Of a stretch of 64,000 bases of DNA, positions 46,720-61,129 are shown piece by piece. The stretch is taken from NCBI RefSeq assembly GCF_958979055.1, contig NC_084886.1, positions 3,243,001 through 3,307,000 on the forward strand, in the 5' to 3' direction. A program made the translations under genes and the position numbers. The stretch is from Alnus glutinosa (lineage: Eukaryota > Streptophyta > Magnoliopsida > Fagales > Betulaceae). Numbering within the stretch: the first letter of the stretch is position 1; every line of letters begins with the position of its first letter. The notes beneath the pieces are model-generated. The model ran no database searches and was not told the DNA's origin. It worked only from the letters and a program-made list of their open reading frames with translations.

Positions 46720-49700
46720 ATGTCAGGGGCAGTGTCGGCACTGTTCCTCTTGGACATCAAAGGCCGCGTGCTGATTTGGCGCGACTACCGCGGCGACGTC
46801 TCCGCCTTACAGGCCGAGCGCTTCTTCACCAAGCTCATCGAGAAGGTGGTTTTCTTCCTAAATTCTTTCTTGGTGTTGATATGTGGAGATTTTCTTCGAT
46901 TTGCAAGCTTTCTCTTCGGATTGATTCGTTTGGTTGCTGAGAAAACTAGATTTTTTGCTCTTTGCGTTTTCTGGTTGTTTCTGTTTCCGAGTAGTGCAAA
47001 GCTCGGTTCAACTTAGCGCAAAGTGATACAATTGGACTTAATTAGTTTATTGGAGATCCTGAGTTCTGAGAGATTTTCGTTTCTGTGCAAGTGAACGGTG
47101 CCTGAGTTCTTTCTATGAAATATGACTTCGATCAACTTGAATTGAATTTCCGAAACTACCTTTTGTATAAAGTTTATTATGTATAGAAATATGTGTAGCT
47201 GATCCCGGAAATTTTAGTTTTTCTCTAATCACTTCTTGTGTATGCTTCAGGGTGATCCAGAGACGCAAGATCCAGTGGTGTTGGATAATGGTGTAACCTA
47301 CTTGTTTATACAGCACAACAATGTGTACCTGATGACGGCATCGAGGCAGAACTGTAATGCTGCAAGCCTTCTTTTCTTTCTGCACCGCGTAGTTGATGTA
47401 AGCGCCTATTGTTGATTGTAGGGCCTTCGCTGTCTCTAACTGATGCATATATAAGACAAATTGACATGTGTTTCTGCTTTTTGATGAGTTTGCAAGATTG
47501 AGATTGTTCGTTCTGCTTGATTTCTCTGTGGCAGGTGTTTAAGCATTATTTTGAAGAGTTAGAAGAGGAATCGCTCAGGGACAACTTTGTCGTAGTGGTA
47601 GGAGAACATGTTCAATCTTTGTTTGCACCTTATGCTTAAACTAGATCCGGTGTTGTTCAATCGAATGTTTTGTGTGGTGTTTTGAAGATTTGGTTTTGTG
47701 AAAGACTAGATGTGGTGTTATGCTGATACCTTGTGTTCTTGGCAGTACGAGTTACTTGATGAGATTATGGACTTTGGTTACCCTCAGTATACGGAGGCAA
47801 AGATTCTTAGTGAATTCATCAAGACCGACGCTTACAGGATGGAAGTTACGCAGAGGCCTCCCATGGCTGTAACAAATGCAGTGTCTTGGCGCAGTGAAGG
47901 GGTACAATACAAGAAGAATGAAGTAGGTTTTGGGCATAAAGAAAAAGGATTTTTTGTGTTGTTTATTGATGTTGTAAGCCTCTGGATGATATTCCTTTCT
48001 TCTTGTTTGTCAGGTTTTCTTGGATGTGGTGGAGAGTGTTAATATACTTGTCAACAGCAATGGACAAATAATTAGGTCTGATGTTGTTGGGGCATTGAAG
48101 ATGAGAACTTATTTGAGGTGTGCATCCAATATACTATGGCGTTTTTAGTTTCAGCAAGAGATAAAATAGCTGGTAGTTTTTTATAACTTCATCTTTGTTT
48201 TAATGCTAGTTGTCATGTGTCTTTTTACATTTTCTTGTCCACCCTATCTAATAACATAGGTAGTAGACACATACATGAACTGGCACTTTATAATTCACTG
48301 TAATATTGCTTGCAGAGATATATTTCTTATCAAGCTTTCTCTATATCTGAGCTTGCTATTCATCTTAATGTTCTGGTCAGTTTTAGCTGGATACTATAAA
48401 TATTCATTGATTTTTCTGTTGCAGTGGCATGCCTGAGTGTAAGCTTGGCCTAAATGATCGAGTATTATTGGAGGCACAAGGTCGAGCAACCAAAGGAAAG
48501 GCCATTGATTTGGAAGACATCAAATTTCATCAGTACGTAGCTTAACTCTTTGGTCTGCTTAAATTTTGGTGTTGGTTATACGAGTTTGTGTAAGTATTCG
48601 GTGCAAATGCTGAACATTTTATGGGCTGATGTTCAAATTGATATTTTTGCTGCAAAGTTGTTAAAGTAAATGTCAACTTTTGCATTAGGTGTGTGCGTTT
48701 GGCCCGATTTGAAAATGATCGGACAATATCCTTTATACCACCTGATGGAGCTTTCGATCTCATGACATATAGACTTAGTACTCAGGTTCACCTTGTGCTT
48801 CAGAAATTCTCTTTTTCCTCGTACATTTTTTAGTTGCTTACTCCATGCCATTTATTGACTTAAACTAATAATTCTGCTATCAGGTAAAGCCTTTGATTTG
48901 GGTGGAAGCTCAAGTTGAACGGCATTCAAAAAGTCGTATTGAGATCATGGTAAAAGCTAGGAGCCAGTTCAAGGAGCGCAGGTATTGGAGATGACTTTTT
49001 GCCTTCCACCCCCCCCCCCCCCCCCCCGCCCCCCAGGGTTGGGATTTTTTAGTGCTGCCTGATCATGTCTCTACTTCAGTAGATTGCTCTTAGTTTTGCA
49101 CAGTGTAATGTGTTTTCTTTGGTACTAATAAAAATTTAACTGTACAGCACTGCCACAAATGTTGAGATTGAGTTGCCTGTGCTAGCAGATGCTACAAACC
49201 CAAATGTTCGTACATCAATGGGGTCTGCATCATATGCACCTGAAAAGGATGCGATGGTCTGGAAAATTAGATCATTTCCAGGTGGCAAGGTATGAGTTAA
49301 CTTTAGAATGTCTTTTCACGCCTTTCCAGTGTCAACATTTTGTCATTGATAGCCATGACTTGAAGGAGTTATTCTAGTGTCAATGTTCAATTACTATTTA
49401 ACCATATTTTTTATATTATTTTCGAATTTAAATTGTTTAGGAGTATATGTTGAGGGCAGAGTTTCGTCTTCCAAGTATAACGGCAGAAGAAGCAGCTCCT
49501 GAGAGAAAAGCTCCTATACGTGTGAAGTTTGAGATACCATATTTTACTGTTTCTGGAATACAGGTATGCTTTTATATAGGACACGATTGCAGGGTATATG
49601 ATATGAAACTTGATAATGTTTCTTCTTTATCTTCAGTTATCTACGCACTCAGTAATAGCCCCCCCCAAGGGCCAATTGTCTCTTTTTCTCAGATTGATAA

Positions 49701-50505
49701 GCATCATAATTTGTTTTATCAATGCAATGGTTAAAAGCAATCACATTACTGGTATCTTTTCTTTTAGTTTGTGCTACTTGATGGTTGTCAAGTATTGTTT
49801 GAATTGCAACTAAATTTGTCCTTCACTTTCAGCGAGTGTGAAAGAATCTAGATTCATAGCACTGATGTGATAATCAAGAAAATGAATGGAAAAGGAATAA
49901 TAGGCTCGTGGAAAAAGGCTACACATGAAATGTTTTTTTTTTTTTTTAAAAAAAAAAAAGAGATTCCATTCTCCAGGAAAACGAACTTTATTGTGGTTTT
50001 CTTGCTCTATTGCATGTTTAGGTACCATACCATATGAAGCTTTGCCAATGAGCTTTTAGCTCAAATGGTACTTCCTCCCTTTGTAGCAAGGTGGAGGGTG
50101 AGGTCATGGGTTCAAGTCCCATCAGGTGTGTGTGTATCTTACCAATAATATAAAGAAAAACGTACCATATGAAAGCTTTGTAGGAAGGCTTAATATGCCA
50201 TTGGGACCATCAAAGAGACGTGTCAAAGAATATTGTTGAGGTTCACTGCACCTTAAGGCGGTGGTTTTTTTTTTTTTTTCTTTTTTTTTTTTTGGGGTGG
50301 GGGGGGGGTGTAATTAATACAGTGTTAAATTAACAGGAATCATGGAAAATCAAAGCATGATTAAATTAATATAATTTACATTTACGTAAATCTTGTGGTT
50401 TTGTAGGTTCGTTACTTGAAGATTATTGAGAAAAGTGGATATCAAGCTCTTCCATGGGTGAGGTACATTACAATGGCTGGTGAATATGAACTTCGGCTTA
50501 TTTGA
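46720..50505 (+). CDS. AP1M2: AP-1 clathrin adaptor complex medium (mu) subunit
   Basis: This is the medium subunit of AP-1, which works at the trans-Golgi network/early endosome. It recognises YxxPhi sorting signals and links cargo to clathrin. The exons are 46720-46845, 47251-47397, 47535-47597, 47746-47922, 48014-48117, 48425-48532, 48689-48785, 48884-48981, 49148-49289, 49441-49563 and 50407-50505. All introns are GT-AG and the product is 427 residues, the family's usual length. The N-terminal longin-like domain starts MSGAVSALFLLDIKG, and the mu-homology domain starts near RSEGVQYKKNEVFLDVVES. It ends in the highly conserved ALPWVRYITMAGEYELRLI. I cannot decide between the AP1M1 and AP1M2 paralogues; position next to PHS1 matches Arabidopsis AP1M1, so the symbol is provisional. 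A SINE sits in the last intron. Confidence 0.96.
49010..49036. repeat. Poly-C tract in AP1M intron 8
   Basis: About 25 C residues with a single G interruption lie about 30 bases after the exon ending at 48981. Such a run is prone to sequencing and assembly length errors. Confidence 0.85.
50045..50162 (+). mobile_element. tRNA-derived SINE in the last AP1M intron
   Basis: An internal RNA polymerase III promoter is visible: box A TAGCTCAAATGG at about 50058 and box B GGTTCAAGTCC at about 50109. The element is bracketed by a long target duplication, TACCATATGAAGCTTTG at 50028-50044 and TACCATATGAAAGCTTTG at 50163-50180, differing by one inserted A. The body is only 118 bp and ends in a short A-rich tail (ATATAAAGAAAAACG). 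Confidence 0.88.
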
Positions 50506-51349
50506 AAAGCTCCACATGTCGGTGTTCCTATCCCAACCATATAAATTTGTTCAACGATACATTACTCGGTGGATAAACCATGTAGTCTTATCAAAGTTCA
50601 GTACCCTGGATTGATGGCTATCGAGTATAATCTCTTGTTTTTTACCCCCTGGCATTATTTTTGGTTTGTGTATCATTAATCATTTTAACAGGATTATTAG
50701 TTGATGGTCATCCGGAAGTGCATTTTATTGTCCTTTTATTTTGTTTGGAATTAAGTAGAACATATTGTAACTTAAATGTTTTCTTGTGGATCTTTTATTC
50801 AAATCTGTATTGGTTGAGAAAATTTGCGATCAATTTTATCGCTTATAATCACAGTTCCCTTTATTCCACTTTCTCTCCAATTCTTAGCTTGACGGTTATT
50901 TCTTATGTTACCTGTGTTAATGGTTTCCGAAAAGATTGGTGGAAATTTGATTACCCTGCCTTTGAAAAACAAATTTGAAAGGTGACCGATTGATGGCATC
51001 TCTGGACTCCACTGATGGATTACACGGATAGAACATGTAGTGGCAAGCAACGGCTACTACTTTGTGAAGCAATGATGGGTAACGATCATTATAGCCGTCT
51101 GTCATAAAATCAAGATAATGTTAATATTTTTGTCACACAAGATGTTATAGTTTCAACCTTAGATCAACCCTTATTAAAAATAAATAAAAAATAAAAAATC
51201 AGTGAGTAATTGGAACTGTCAAGGGATAAAAAAAAATGGCATATATATAGCATTATTCTTAAATCAAGTCTCACTTATCTGCATATAAGAGTAATAAAGT
51301 AAAATTATTACCTCAGGCTATGTTTGTTATTGTTTTTATCTTTTATTTT
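50506..51349. other. AP1M 3' region
   Basis: The first part should be the AP1M 3' UTR. The rest shows no exon or recognised repeat until the long-TIR element at 51350. Confidence 0.4.
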
Positions 51350-51594
51350 AGGGTTAAATATTAAATAGCCCCTGAATTAACAGTTGTTTGTGATGTAACA
51401 CTATAAACCGACAATTCACAAGATGTGGTCCTTTAAACTATCGATAGATTATGATTTAGCCACATTCGTCAGTCTTGACCGTTATTTTGGATGAAAAATT
51501 AGATTTGGCCAAAATGTTACAAAAATACCCTTCTTTTGACCATTGAAAAACCAAATTTACCCTTTGTATTTATTAATTAGTAGAAAAAGACTTA

Positions 51595-51627
<33 letters not shown>

Positions 51628-52609
51628 GAACCCCACTAAGGATAAATGCAAAAAATTTCTTTGTGGTGAACCAAAATTACAAATCGCTCGTAGTAAAATA
51701 AATAAATAAATTTAAAAATCCTCGGGATATGCTAAAATAACGATTTAGTATTTGCAATAAAATTCCGTCAAAATACTTGACGAATTTCATTAGTGTACCA
51801 CGTGTCATCACCAATAGAATGATGACACATGTCACTCTTTTTTAAAAAAAAAAAATGAATAAATTAAAAATTAAAAAATTAAAAACTTAACAAATTAATT
51901 TTTTAAATTTTTGTGATAAATGCAAAATCAATTTTTATGATTGACCTAAATTACAAATCACTTATTGTAGTATAAAAAAATAATTCAGAAGTTCTCAGGG
52001 TAAACCAAAATAACAATTTAGTCTATATAGTCAAATTCCATCGAAATACTTTGACGAATTCCGTTAATATACCACGGCATCACCAATAAAATAATGGCAT
52101 GGGTCACTCTTAATAAAAAAAAAAATATATTAACATATTAAAAATATAATATATAAAAACCTAAAAATTTAAAACTTTAAAAACTTTAAAATTATTTTTT
52201 TAAAAAAAAAGAAATGAAAAAAGTAGGGCCACTTCCTTTGGGGGAGGGGGCTGGCCTGCAAGCCACCCCCTAGGTGGCGCCAACCACCTCTGAGTGGCTT
52301 ACCTCCACCCCAAGCCCATAGGGATGGCTGCGTGCCACCCTCGGCCCCATCTGGGTTGGTTCATGGGTCACCCCAGTTGTGGGGCTGGCATGCGAGCCAT
52401 CCCCTAGCTTTTTCCCTTTTTTTCTTTTTTTTTTTTATATGGTCTAAGTGCACGTAACCAATCTTCCTTTTAAGAATATGGAATCTCTTAACGGATTGTC
52501 TATATTATATCAAATTGACAGTTTAAAAGGTCATATCATGTGAATTGTCCATTCACAGTGCTACATCACAAACAATTATTATTTCAGAGGCTCAATAATA
52601 GTTAACCCT
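51350..52609. mobile_element. Non-autonomous DNA transposon with about 100-bp terminal inverted repeats
   Basis: The left end AGGGTTAAATATTAAATAGC and the complement of the right end AGGGTTAACTATTATTGAGC start long inverted repeats. These continue through TTGTTTGTGATGTAACACT and GACAATTCACA-AGAT for roughly 100 bp, at about 80 percent identity by eye. TTATTTT flanks both sides (51343-51349 and 52610-52616) as a possible 7-bp target duplication, although its low complexity weakens this. Inside are two diverged direct copies of a segment of about 230 bp (51628-51860 and 51912-52130) and a GC-rich block at 52229-52406. No transposase frame is present. Long TIRs suggest a Mutator-like or foldback element. 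Confidence 0.78.
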
Positions 52610-52702
52610 TTATTTTTTGTTGGAAGACAAATACATTACCAAATAAAAACAAAACACTTGCTCCTGCTGATCCTAATGCGGCTTAGCCAAGTACAGACAC
52701 AA

Positions 52703-52852
52703 CTCCAGCACAACAGCAGGGTCGACCATTGATTCAGTTTGAATCAAGTACCGAAGCCCCCCCCCCTCCAAAAAAAAGAAAAGAAAAGAAAAGAAATCTC
52801 CAGCACAACAGCAGGGTCGACCATTGATTCAGTTTGAATCAAGTACCGAAGC

Positions 52853-52887
<35 letters not shown>

Positions 52888-53007
52888 AAAAAAAAAAGAA
52901 AAAAGAAAAGAAAAGAAATCTCCAGCACAACAGCAGGGTCGACCATTGGTTCAGTTTGAATCAAGTACCGAAGCCCCCCACAAAAAAGAAAAGAAAAGAA
53001 AAGAAAT
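52703..53007. repeat. Three-unit tandem repeat with poly-C and (AAAAG)n tracts
   Basis: The unit CTCCAGCACAACAGCAGGGT...GAATCAAGTACCGAAGC, followed by a C run and then (AAAAG)n, starts at 52703, 52798 and 52920. The unique 60-bp part is nearly identical between units; only the homopolymer lengths differ (one C run is about 34 bases). The near identity points to recent duplication. Confidence 0.85.
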
Positions 53008-53032
53008 GATTGTGACCAACATCGTCATCGAA

Positions 53033-53495
53033 GCACACATGTTCACGTTAGCATGTTTCCCCTGCTAATTTCTGTGCGTGAATATGTTCCATGTTCCGAA
53101 ACATGCATGTGTTTCGAAAAACATGTTTGTCAGTTTGTCCTACACATCGAGTTGCACACTCTGTATCAAACGCAAATTTTCAGCAGAAGTCGACTCCGAC
53201 AATCAACCGGCCAGTAGCATCACGTAAAAGCTAGGTCTGAGCAGATTCAGAGAGAGAGAATCCAAATCATATTTTTGTTTAGTTGACTTTGACTCTGAAA
53301 TCACACTGAGATCTACCATTACATTATTCATCAAGTAAAACTAAAGGTCAGACGCCGGTGGTCAACTGGAATCAACGGATTCGCAGCAAAAGGTTATGAA
53401 ATTGACGCCGACCAAGTCTCTGATGGGCTCTGGCCCACCAGGCGAAGTACTAGCATACAGCAGAGCCTGGAAGACCTACGATGAGCCCATCCACG
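53033..53495 (-). pseudogene. Partial, degraded copy of the neighbouring TAA1-like gene
   Basis: Two blocks match the TAA1-like gene in the same order and orientation. Block 53425-53495 resembles the exon 2 part around TGGAAGAGCTGCGTTGAGCC (about 57225-57320): TGATGGGCTC, GCCTGGAAGA and GATGAGCCCATCC match. Block 53040-53160 resembles the downstream intron (about 57005-57125): GTTTCGA-AAACATG-TTGT and TTTGTCC-ACACA match. Translation of the exon block gives only scattered residues of the parent and in-frame stops, and no other exons were found. It is therefore a fragment left by a partial tandem duplication, about 2 kb downstream of the intact gene. Confidence 0.6.
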
Positions 53496-55349
53496 ATTTA
53501 GTATTTGGATTTTCAATTTTAAAAATAAAGTTTTTAAATTTTATTTAAGCTTTAAATTTGTCCCTCCGTCGCTTTAACGTCAAAGGTAATGATTTTTTAT
53601 TTGTTACATGTTTCTCATTTGACACGCTATGGTCTATCTTAGCGTCAAAGTTAATGATTTTTTCTCTAATGCTACAATTTAAAAGATTAAGACGACAAAG
53701 AAGATGGTTCTTGTATATTGAGATAGGGTATTTTTTGTGTTTTTTTTTAATTTTTTTATTGAATGATTGATTGACGTTTAATGATATAATATTGATATTA
53801 GGTGTTGATATGAACGTTACGTGGCATATGACAAACCGTTCATTTTTACGAAAAAAAGTGATAAATAGACCTATTTAAAATATGGACAAAACTTAATAAC
53901 TCTATTCTTAAAATTAGAAACTCAATGATTAAATTCAAATCAAATAAAAACTTAGGAACTAAATATAATTTTTTCCTAAATAGAATATGATTATATGGAC
54001 TGGGATAGAGTGCCATCAGGCTGTTTTAGTAGGGTAGGTGCTTGAGCTGTTTGGACCCTATATGTTTGGGCTTTTCAAACACTTGTCCACACACGCGGTG
54101 TTTAAGTGTCCTCTCACATAAAATTGTTCGTAATTGTATGATCCATTGAATTATGCAATGGGCATGCAACCTTATTAGTTATTACACATGATCATCTGAG
54201 ATTGTGAATCCTAAATCCTATTAATCACCTTTAGCACTTAATTAGAGAATTGTTTGTTTAAGAGTTCCATTTATTGGTACACTAATTTAATGAAACTTTT
54301 TATCTTGATGACGAAAATTATGCCAATTCAACATGTGACTTACTTTTTAATATAATAAATTAATTAGCATTTTTGAATAGGTCTCGTTAGATGTAATTAA
54401 TACCCGACAAGTTTACAACTCAGACTATATATATATAATTGGAAGTGCATGAACTATAATTCATTTATAATTACTATTATTAATTTCCTTCTAAGTTTAA
54501 TGTCATAAAAGTTCTGAGATAGATTTTTTGATGAAAGACGAAAACAACGTGGGAAATTAAATCTGAATTGGCTAAATTTGAATGATAAGTTTTTCAATGT
54601 TTATCCCTCCCAATTATCAATTATGGAAATATAAGAAGGAAAAAAATCTTTCTATTTTTCAAGCACGGAAAAATGTTGTTTCTTCATCAACCTAGCTAAT
54701 ACTTTAAAATAAGATAAAATCCGTTAAGTTTAAAATAGTTTATATGATTAAGCATTTGAAAATTGAAATTGATAAACACTCGAACGTATAGGCGCTCATG
54801 AGCCATTAAGACCGCTCATGAACAGTAAGCAACATTAATATATATATTGGCTAATTAAGAGGCAGGAAATTAATTTAATTAGACCACTACATTAATGCTG
54901 TTTGAGAAGCGGCATTAATTAAACGACATTAAGTGCTTGGTGCCATTTATATTTATATAGCCTATAAACGGCATTATATATCAATTAATTGGATTTGAGA
55001 CGTACCCTTGCTTTGGGGAGGCTAGGATCGATATAAGAACTAATTAACCCTGTATTTTATGCAATATTTGATGAACCTAAAATCTTAATAAATTAAGTGT
55101 GCATATGTCATTGGCGGATTGAAAATTTGAAATGGCATTCTTATATAACAATTCAATCAAAATGGCCGCTCAGAAAAAAATAAAATAAAATAAAGAAGAA
55201 AAAAAATCAAGCAATATTGTGGATTAATGTGGATGAGATAAACATTACAATCAGGAAATTGGCAAGACAATCGATGCAAACAAGTATTATATTGATTCGG
55301 CCAAGTGATAGGAACCTCCATATATATATACTAGTTATTGCCAATTGAT

Positions 55350-55397
<48 letters not shown>

Positions 55398-55505
55398 AAG
55401 CAAAAACAATTTTCTCTCTAATTAAATACTGAATGAATTTAAAAATTATATAAGCATATATTTAAGCTTTAATTACCACAACGTACGACTACAAGATCGA
55501 CATAA
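53496..55505. other. Intergenic DNA downstream of the TAA1-like gene
   Basis: It is AT-rich with no gene. At about 53497-53975 the ends are weakly inverted-repeat-like (TTTAGTATTTGGATTTTCAA on the left, AACTAAATATAATTTTTTCC on the right), perhaps an old MITE. A poly-A run lies at about 55358-55395, just past the TAA1-like 3' end. Confidence 0.35.
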
Positions 55506-57849
<2,344 letters not shown>

Positions 57850-58506
57850 TTTGTCTTTCTGTTAGCCAGGGTTTCTCTAACTTCGGTATATATACATAGA
57901 GATCGAGACGAGAATGTGGTAGGTGCACTATGCCTGGCTTCCTAAACTCTTTTCCTAATTCATTGAATCAATAAATATAATAAAATCTACATCACTTTAG
58001 AATATTAATGATTAGATTTTAGTTTATCTTATAAACTTTAATTGCATTAATTAACTATATGATTCTAGTGGATTTTTTTTTGGCTACGTGCTCTCATAAT
58101 TGAATAAGGATCTTTTACAATTATTTGTTCGAATTTGAGAGAATTCAGAGAGGTGATTGTGAGAGACTACTTATGGGATCCACCTGACCGAATAAGTGGT
58201 TATGCAGCCTAATTTTTATTTGGTCAGATGAGTCTTATAAGTGATTTTTTACATTCACATACCAAAATTCTCTCAAATTTTGACAAATAATTGTAGATGA
58301 TCTTAATCCCTCGTAATTAAGCATGCAATCAGGAAAATAATTAAAGGCAGTCTATATCTAGCTTGAGAAAATATGAGACTTGAGGCTTTTTGTGTATCTC
58401 CACCTCCCGCCCACTATTGGATAATTGATTGGCCCAACGGAAGTCTTCTTTTTTTTTTGGTCCATTGAAAGGGGGATATGGATCTTTCACACTCTTATTC
58501 GGATGC

Positions 58507-58563
<57 letters not shown>

Positions 58564-59505
58564 GAAAGAAAGAAAGAGGAAGATCCGATAGGAATACTTA
58601 TATATAGAATCCAAATATTACTAGATGTACGGGAAGCAACCTATTTAGCCAAACAATGTACTCTAAAGTTAGCAGTACTCCTAAAAACTTTCTTAGCCTT
58701 CGAGCTAATTAAAGAAGAAAGCAAACACAGGGAAATGTCAGAAACAACTAGCACTAGAAAAAACTCCAACCCGCGAACAATAGTGGCCAATGAATATGCA
58801 TATACAAAATTGAATTGGAAACTCCAGGTTCGAGCTGTCCAATCAATGACTTCGGGAAATGGTTGCAGTATTATATATAGTTTTTAGAAAGAGAAATGAT
58901 ATAATTAAATAGATTTTATTAGGTGTCACGAATTTAATGGTGAATTTAAAACTTGATTATATGCACGAAAATGTATAAGAAATGTACATACGTATTAGAA
59001 AAAGTACACATATCTTTTCAAACTCTCATGCAATTTACAATATTTTAAAAAATTTCAAAATAAGTAATATCCTCTAAAATTATCATGAAATTGCAATGCA
59101 CCCCTCTATATCAAAAATAATAAAAATACCCTTACAAAAATGTTGAGAAAAAAAAAGGGGCGGTGATTGCCGCATTGCAGCATGTGTGTGGCTTCGCTTT
59201 TCCTTTTTCTTTCCGCTGGTTTGGTGGCGTTGGCATGTTATATATGTACGTAGTAATGTATATAGGATCATCTTTGACTTCCAAAAATTAAAAATTAAAA
59301 AATTAAAACACCATCTGATCATACGACGTTGTTTGTTGAAGTAGCATGGTGATAATAATACAATATATGCAACTAGCTATTTTGTCGGCTGGTTTTCCTT
59401 TTTCAGGCTAGGAACATGAATGTTAATTATTACATGTTTTTACGACTCGGTTTAGTATTGAAGATCCAGTTTAGGCTCAAAGAGAAATTAATATTAAAGC
59501 GTAAC
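57850..59505. other. Upstream region of the TAA1-like gene and spacer
   Basis: The 5' UTR and promoter of the TAA1-like gene (minus strand) should lie just right of 57849; a TATATATAC-like element is near 57885-57895. A poly-A tract of about 47 bases at 58507-58553 is followed by a GAAA-rich tail. No other gene is seen. Confidence 0.4.
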
Positions 59506-59520
59506 TAAATCTGTTGTGCC

Positions 59521-59802
59521 CTAGCCTTATTAGTCCCTGTAATAGCTGGAATATTGATGTCTTTTTTGTCTTACCAGCTGCTTGTTTCTTATGGCTTTTG
59601 GCTTGTAATTTCTCTTGTTTTCCTGTCATATACGTTGACAGATTGTTTTGTTTGTAGTCTGGTTTTCCCGCTTGTTTTGCTGGGTTTGTTTGAGGAGTTT
59701 TAGAGGCTTGTTTGCTCTTGTGTTTCTGTTTTGTGGATTCTGGAGTTTGTACGTACAGTTGATTTGATATCAATATAGTTCAATTATTCATCGAAAAATA
59801 AA
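59521..59802 (+). mobile_element. 282-bp 5'-truncated LINE 3' end
   Basis: It is bracketed by TAAATCTGTTGTGCC (59506-59520) and TAAATCTGTTGTACC (59803-59817), a 15-bp target duplication with one mismatch. The right end ATATAGTTCAATTATTCATC followed by GAAAAATAAA is a typical plant L1 LINE terminus. The body is T/G-rich, as LINE 3' UTRs often are. No coding part remains. Confidence 0.82.
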
Positions 59803-59817
59803 TAAATCTGTTGTACC

Positions 59818-61129
59818 TTTGTGTGTTTTGAAGATATATAAGTCTCAAATGCATGGATAATATTTTGTTTTGCAAATCTTAATTGGCTTGAAATTGTTGT
59901 ATTTTTGGATGCAGATTTGGTCGCCGGCCAACACATGTCTGTCTTGTTTTGCGCCAAGAAATTAAACACACATATAACTTTTTGAGTTTTGACGCATGCA
60001 GTGTCTCTGCTCCAATCTCATGTGCCGCCAATGATGATGCATGTGCAATCCATGATAACACATGTGACCTTCTGGCATATATACGTACGGGTAAATCAAA
60101 ATAATAGAAAATAAAATAATATCCTAACAAAATAAATTTAATCAACAAAATTAGAAGGTGTTTTTTAATGAATAATTTTAAAAGTCTCTCTTGTGTCTCC
60201 GGCCTCAAAAACTAATGTGGCTTTTTAAATCACTATTTAATTAAAAATCAATCACAATTTCAATGGTAATTTTAAAAGACATCGTTGTTAGAAAAATACA
60301 AGAAAAACTTTTAACATTACTCATTTTTTCATAGTTTGTACAAGTTTTTTTTTTTTCCTAGGCGTCTCTAGAGTCTAGACCATTGTGGCTAGATGGTTCG
60401 TCGACTCTCTCATCGGAAATATTCTTTGTTAAAAATTCATGTAAATATCATATACTCTAAGAACAAATGCATTTTATTGTACTGATCAAATTAAAGGAGT
60501 TTACTCCCACCCATCCTTAAAAATGTAGAAACTCTTTTACTTTTTTTGGCGGGCTATACCATTCTCTAAAGGACTAAAATGTCCTCTAAATTAAGTTAAA
60601 GAAATTTCTTCTAATTTAATCTAATCTAATCTAATCTAATCATGTCTATAAAATTATCATATATTTTTTTGAGTGCGTAAAAAGTACATATATAATTTTT
60701 TAATAGTCTTATTAAAAAATATAAACTTTTCACGTTCTAATTAAAAAGTCATGTGCCGCATTTAACATTGATGGGTCCTTTACAAACAAAATAAAAAAAA
60801 TAAAAAAATAAAAAAATTGATGGGTCGTGCATAGATGCTCTAGGTTTTGAGCTTTGCCAGTGCCGGCTAATTACAGACTTCCTACGCAGTTGGTAACTGG
60901 GCTTCTCATGAATTGTAAGCGTTTGCGGAAAGTTTTGGGCCCTTTTAATGGGCTTCAACTAGCTCATGGGTATATTAGCAGATTCAAGTGGAACTAGACG
61001 CCCTTGATTCACTTTTACTCATGCAAATGGATATATATTACACCTTTTTCTTTTTCCCAATAAATGAAATATTTATCTACAAAGACTACAATGAATTGTA
61101 TCCAAGATTTGTACAATAATATTCTTACC
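59818..61129. other. Intergenic DNA, AT-rich
   Basis: No exon was found. It contains a MITE-like copy at about 60150-60325, a short (CTAAT)n-like repeat near 60618-60640 and A/T runs. Confidence 0.4.
60150..60325. repeat. Small MITE-like repeat, third copy
   Basis: The core CAATGGTAATTTTAAAAG and flanking TTTTTAAATCACTATTTAAT match the layout of 26895-27065. The outer parts GTGTTTTTTAATGAATAATT and AACTTTTAACATTACTC pair weakly. Confidence 0.45.

Noticed and set aside
58429-58887. 152-residue open frame containing a long Lys tract
   Set aside because: It is an artefact of a poly-A run of about 47 bases; the rest shows no known motif.
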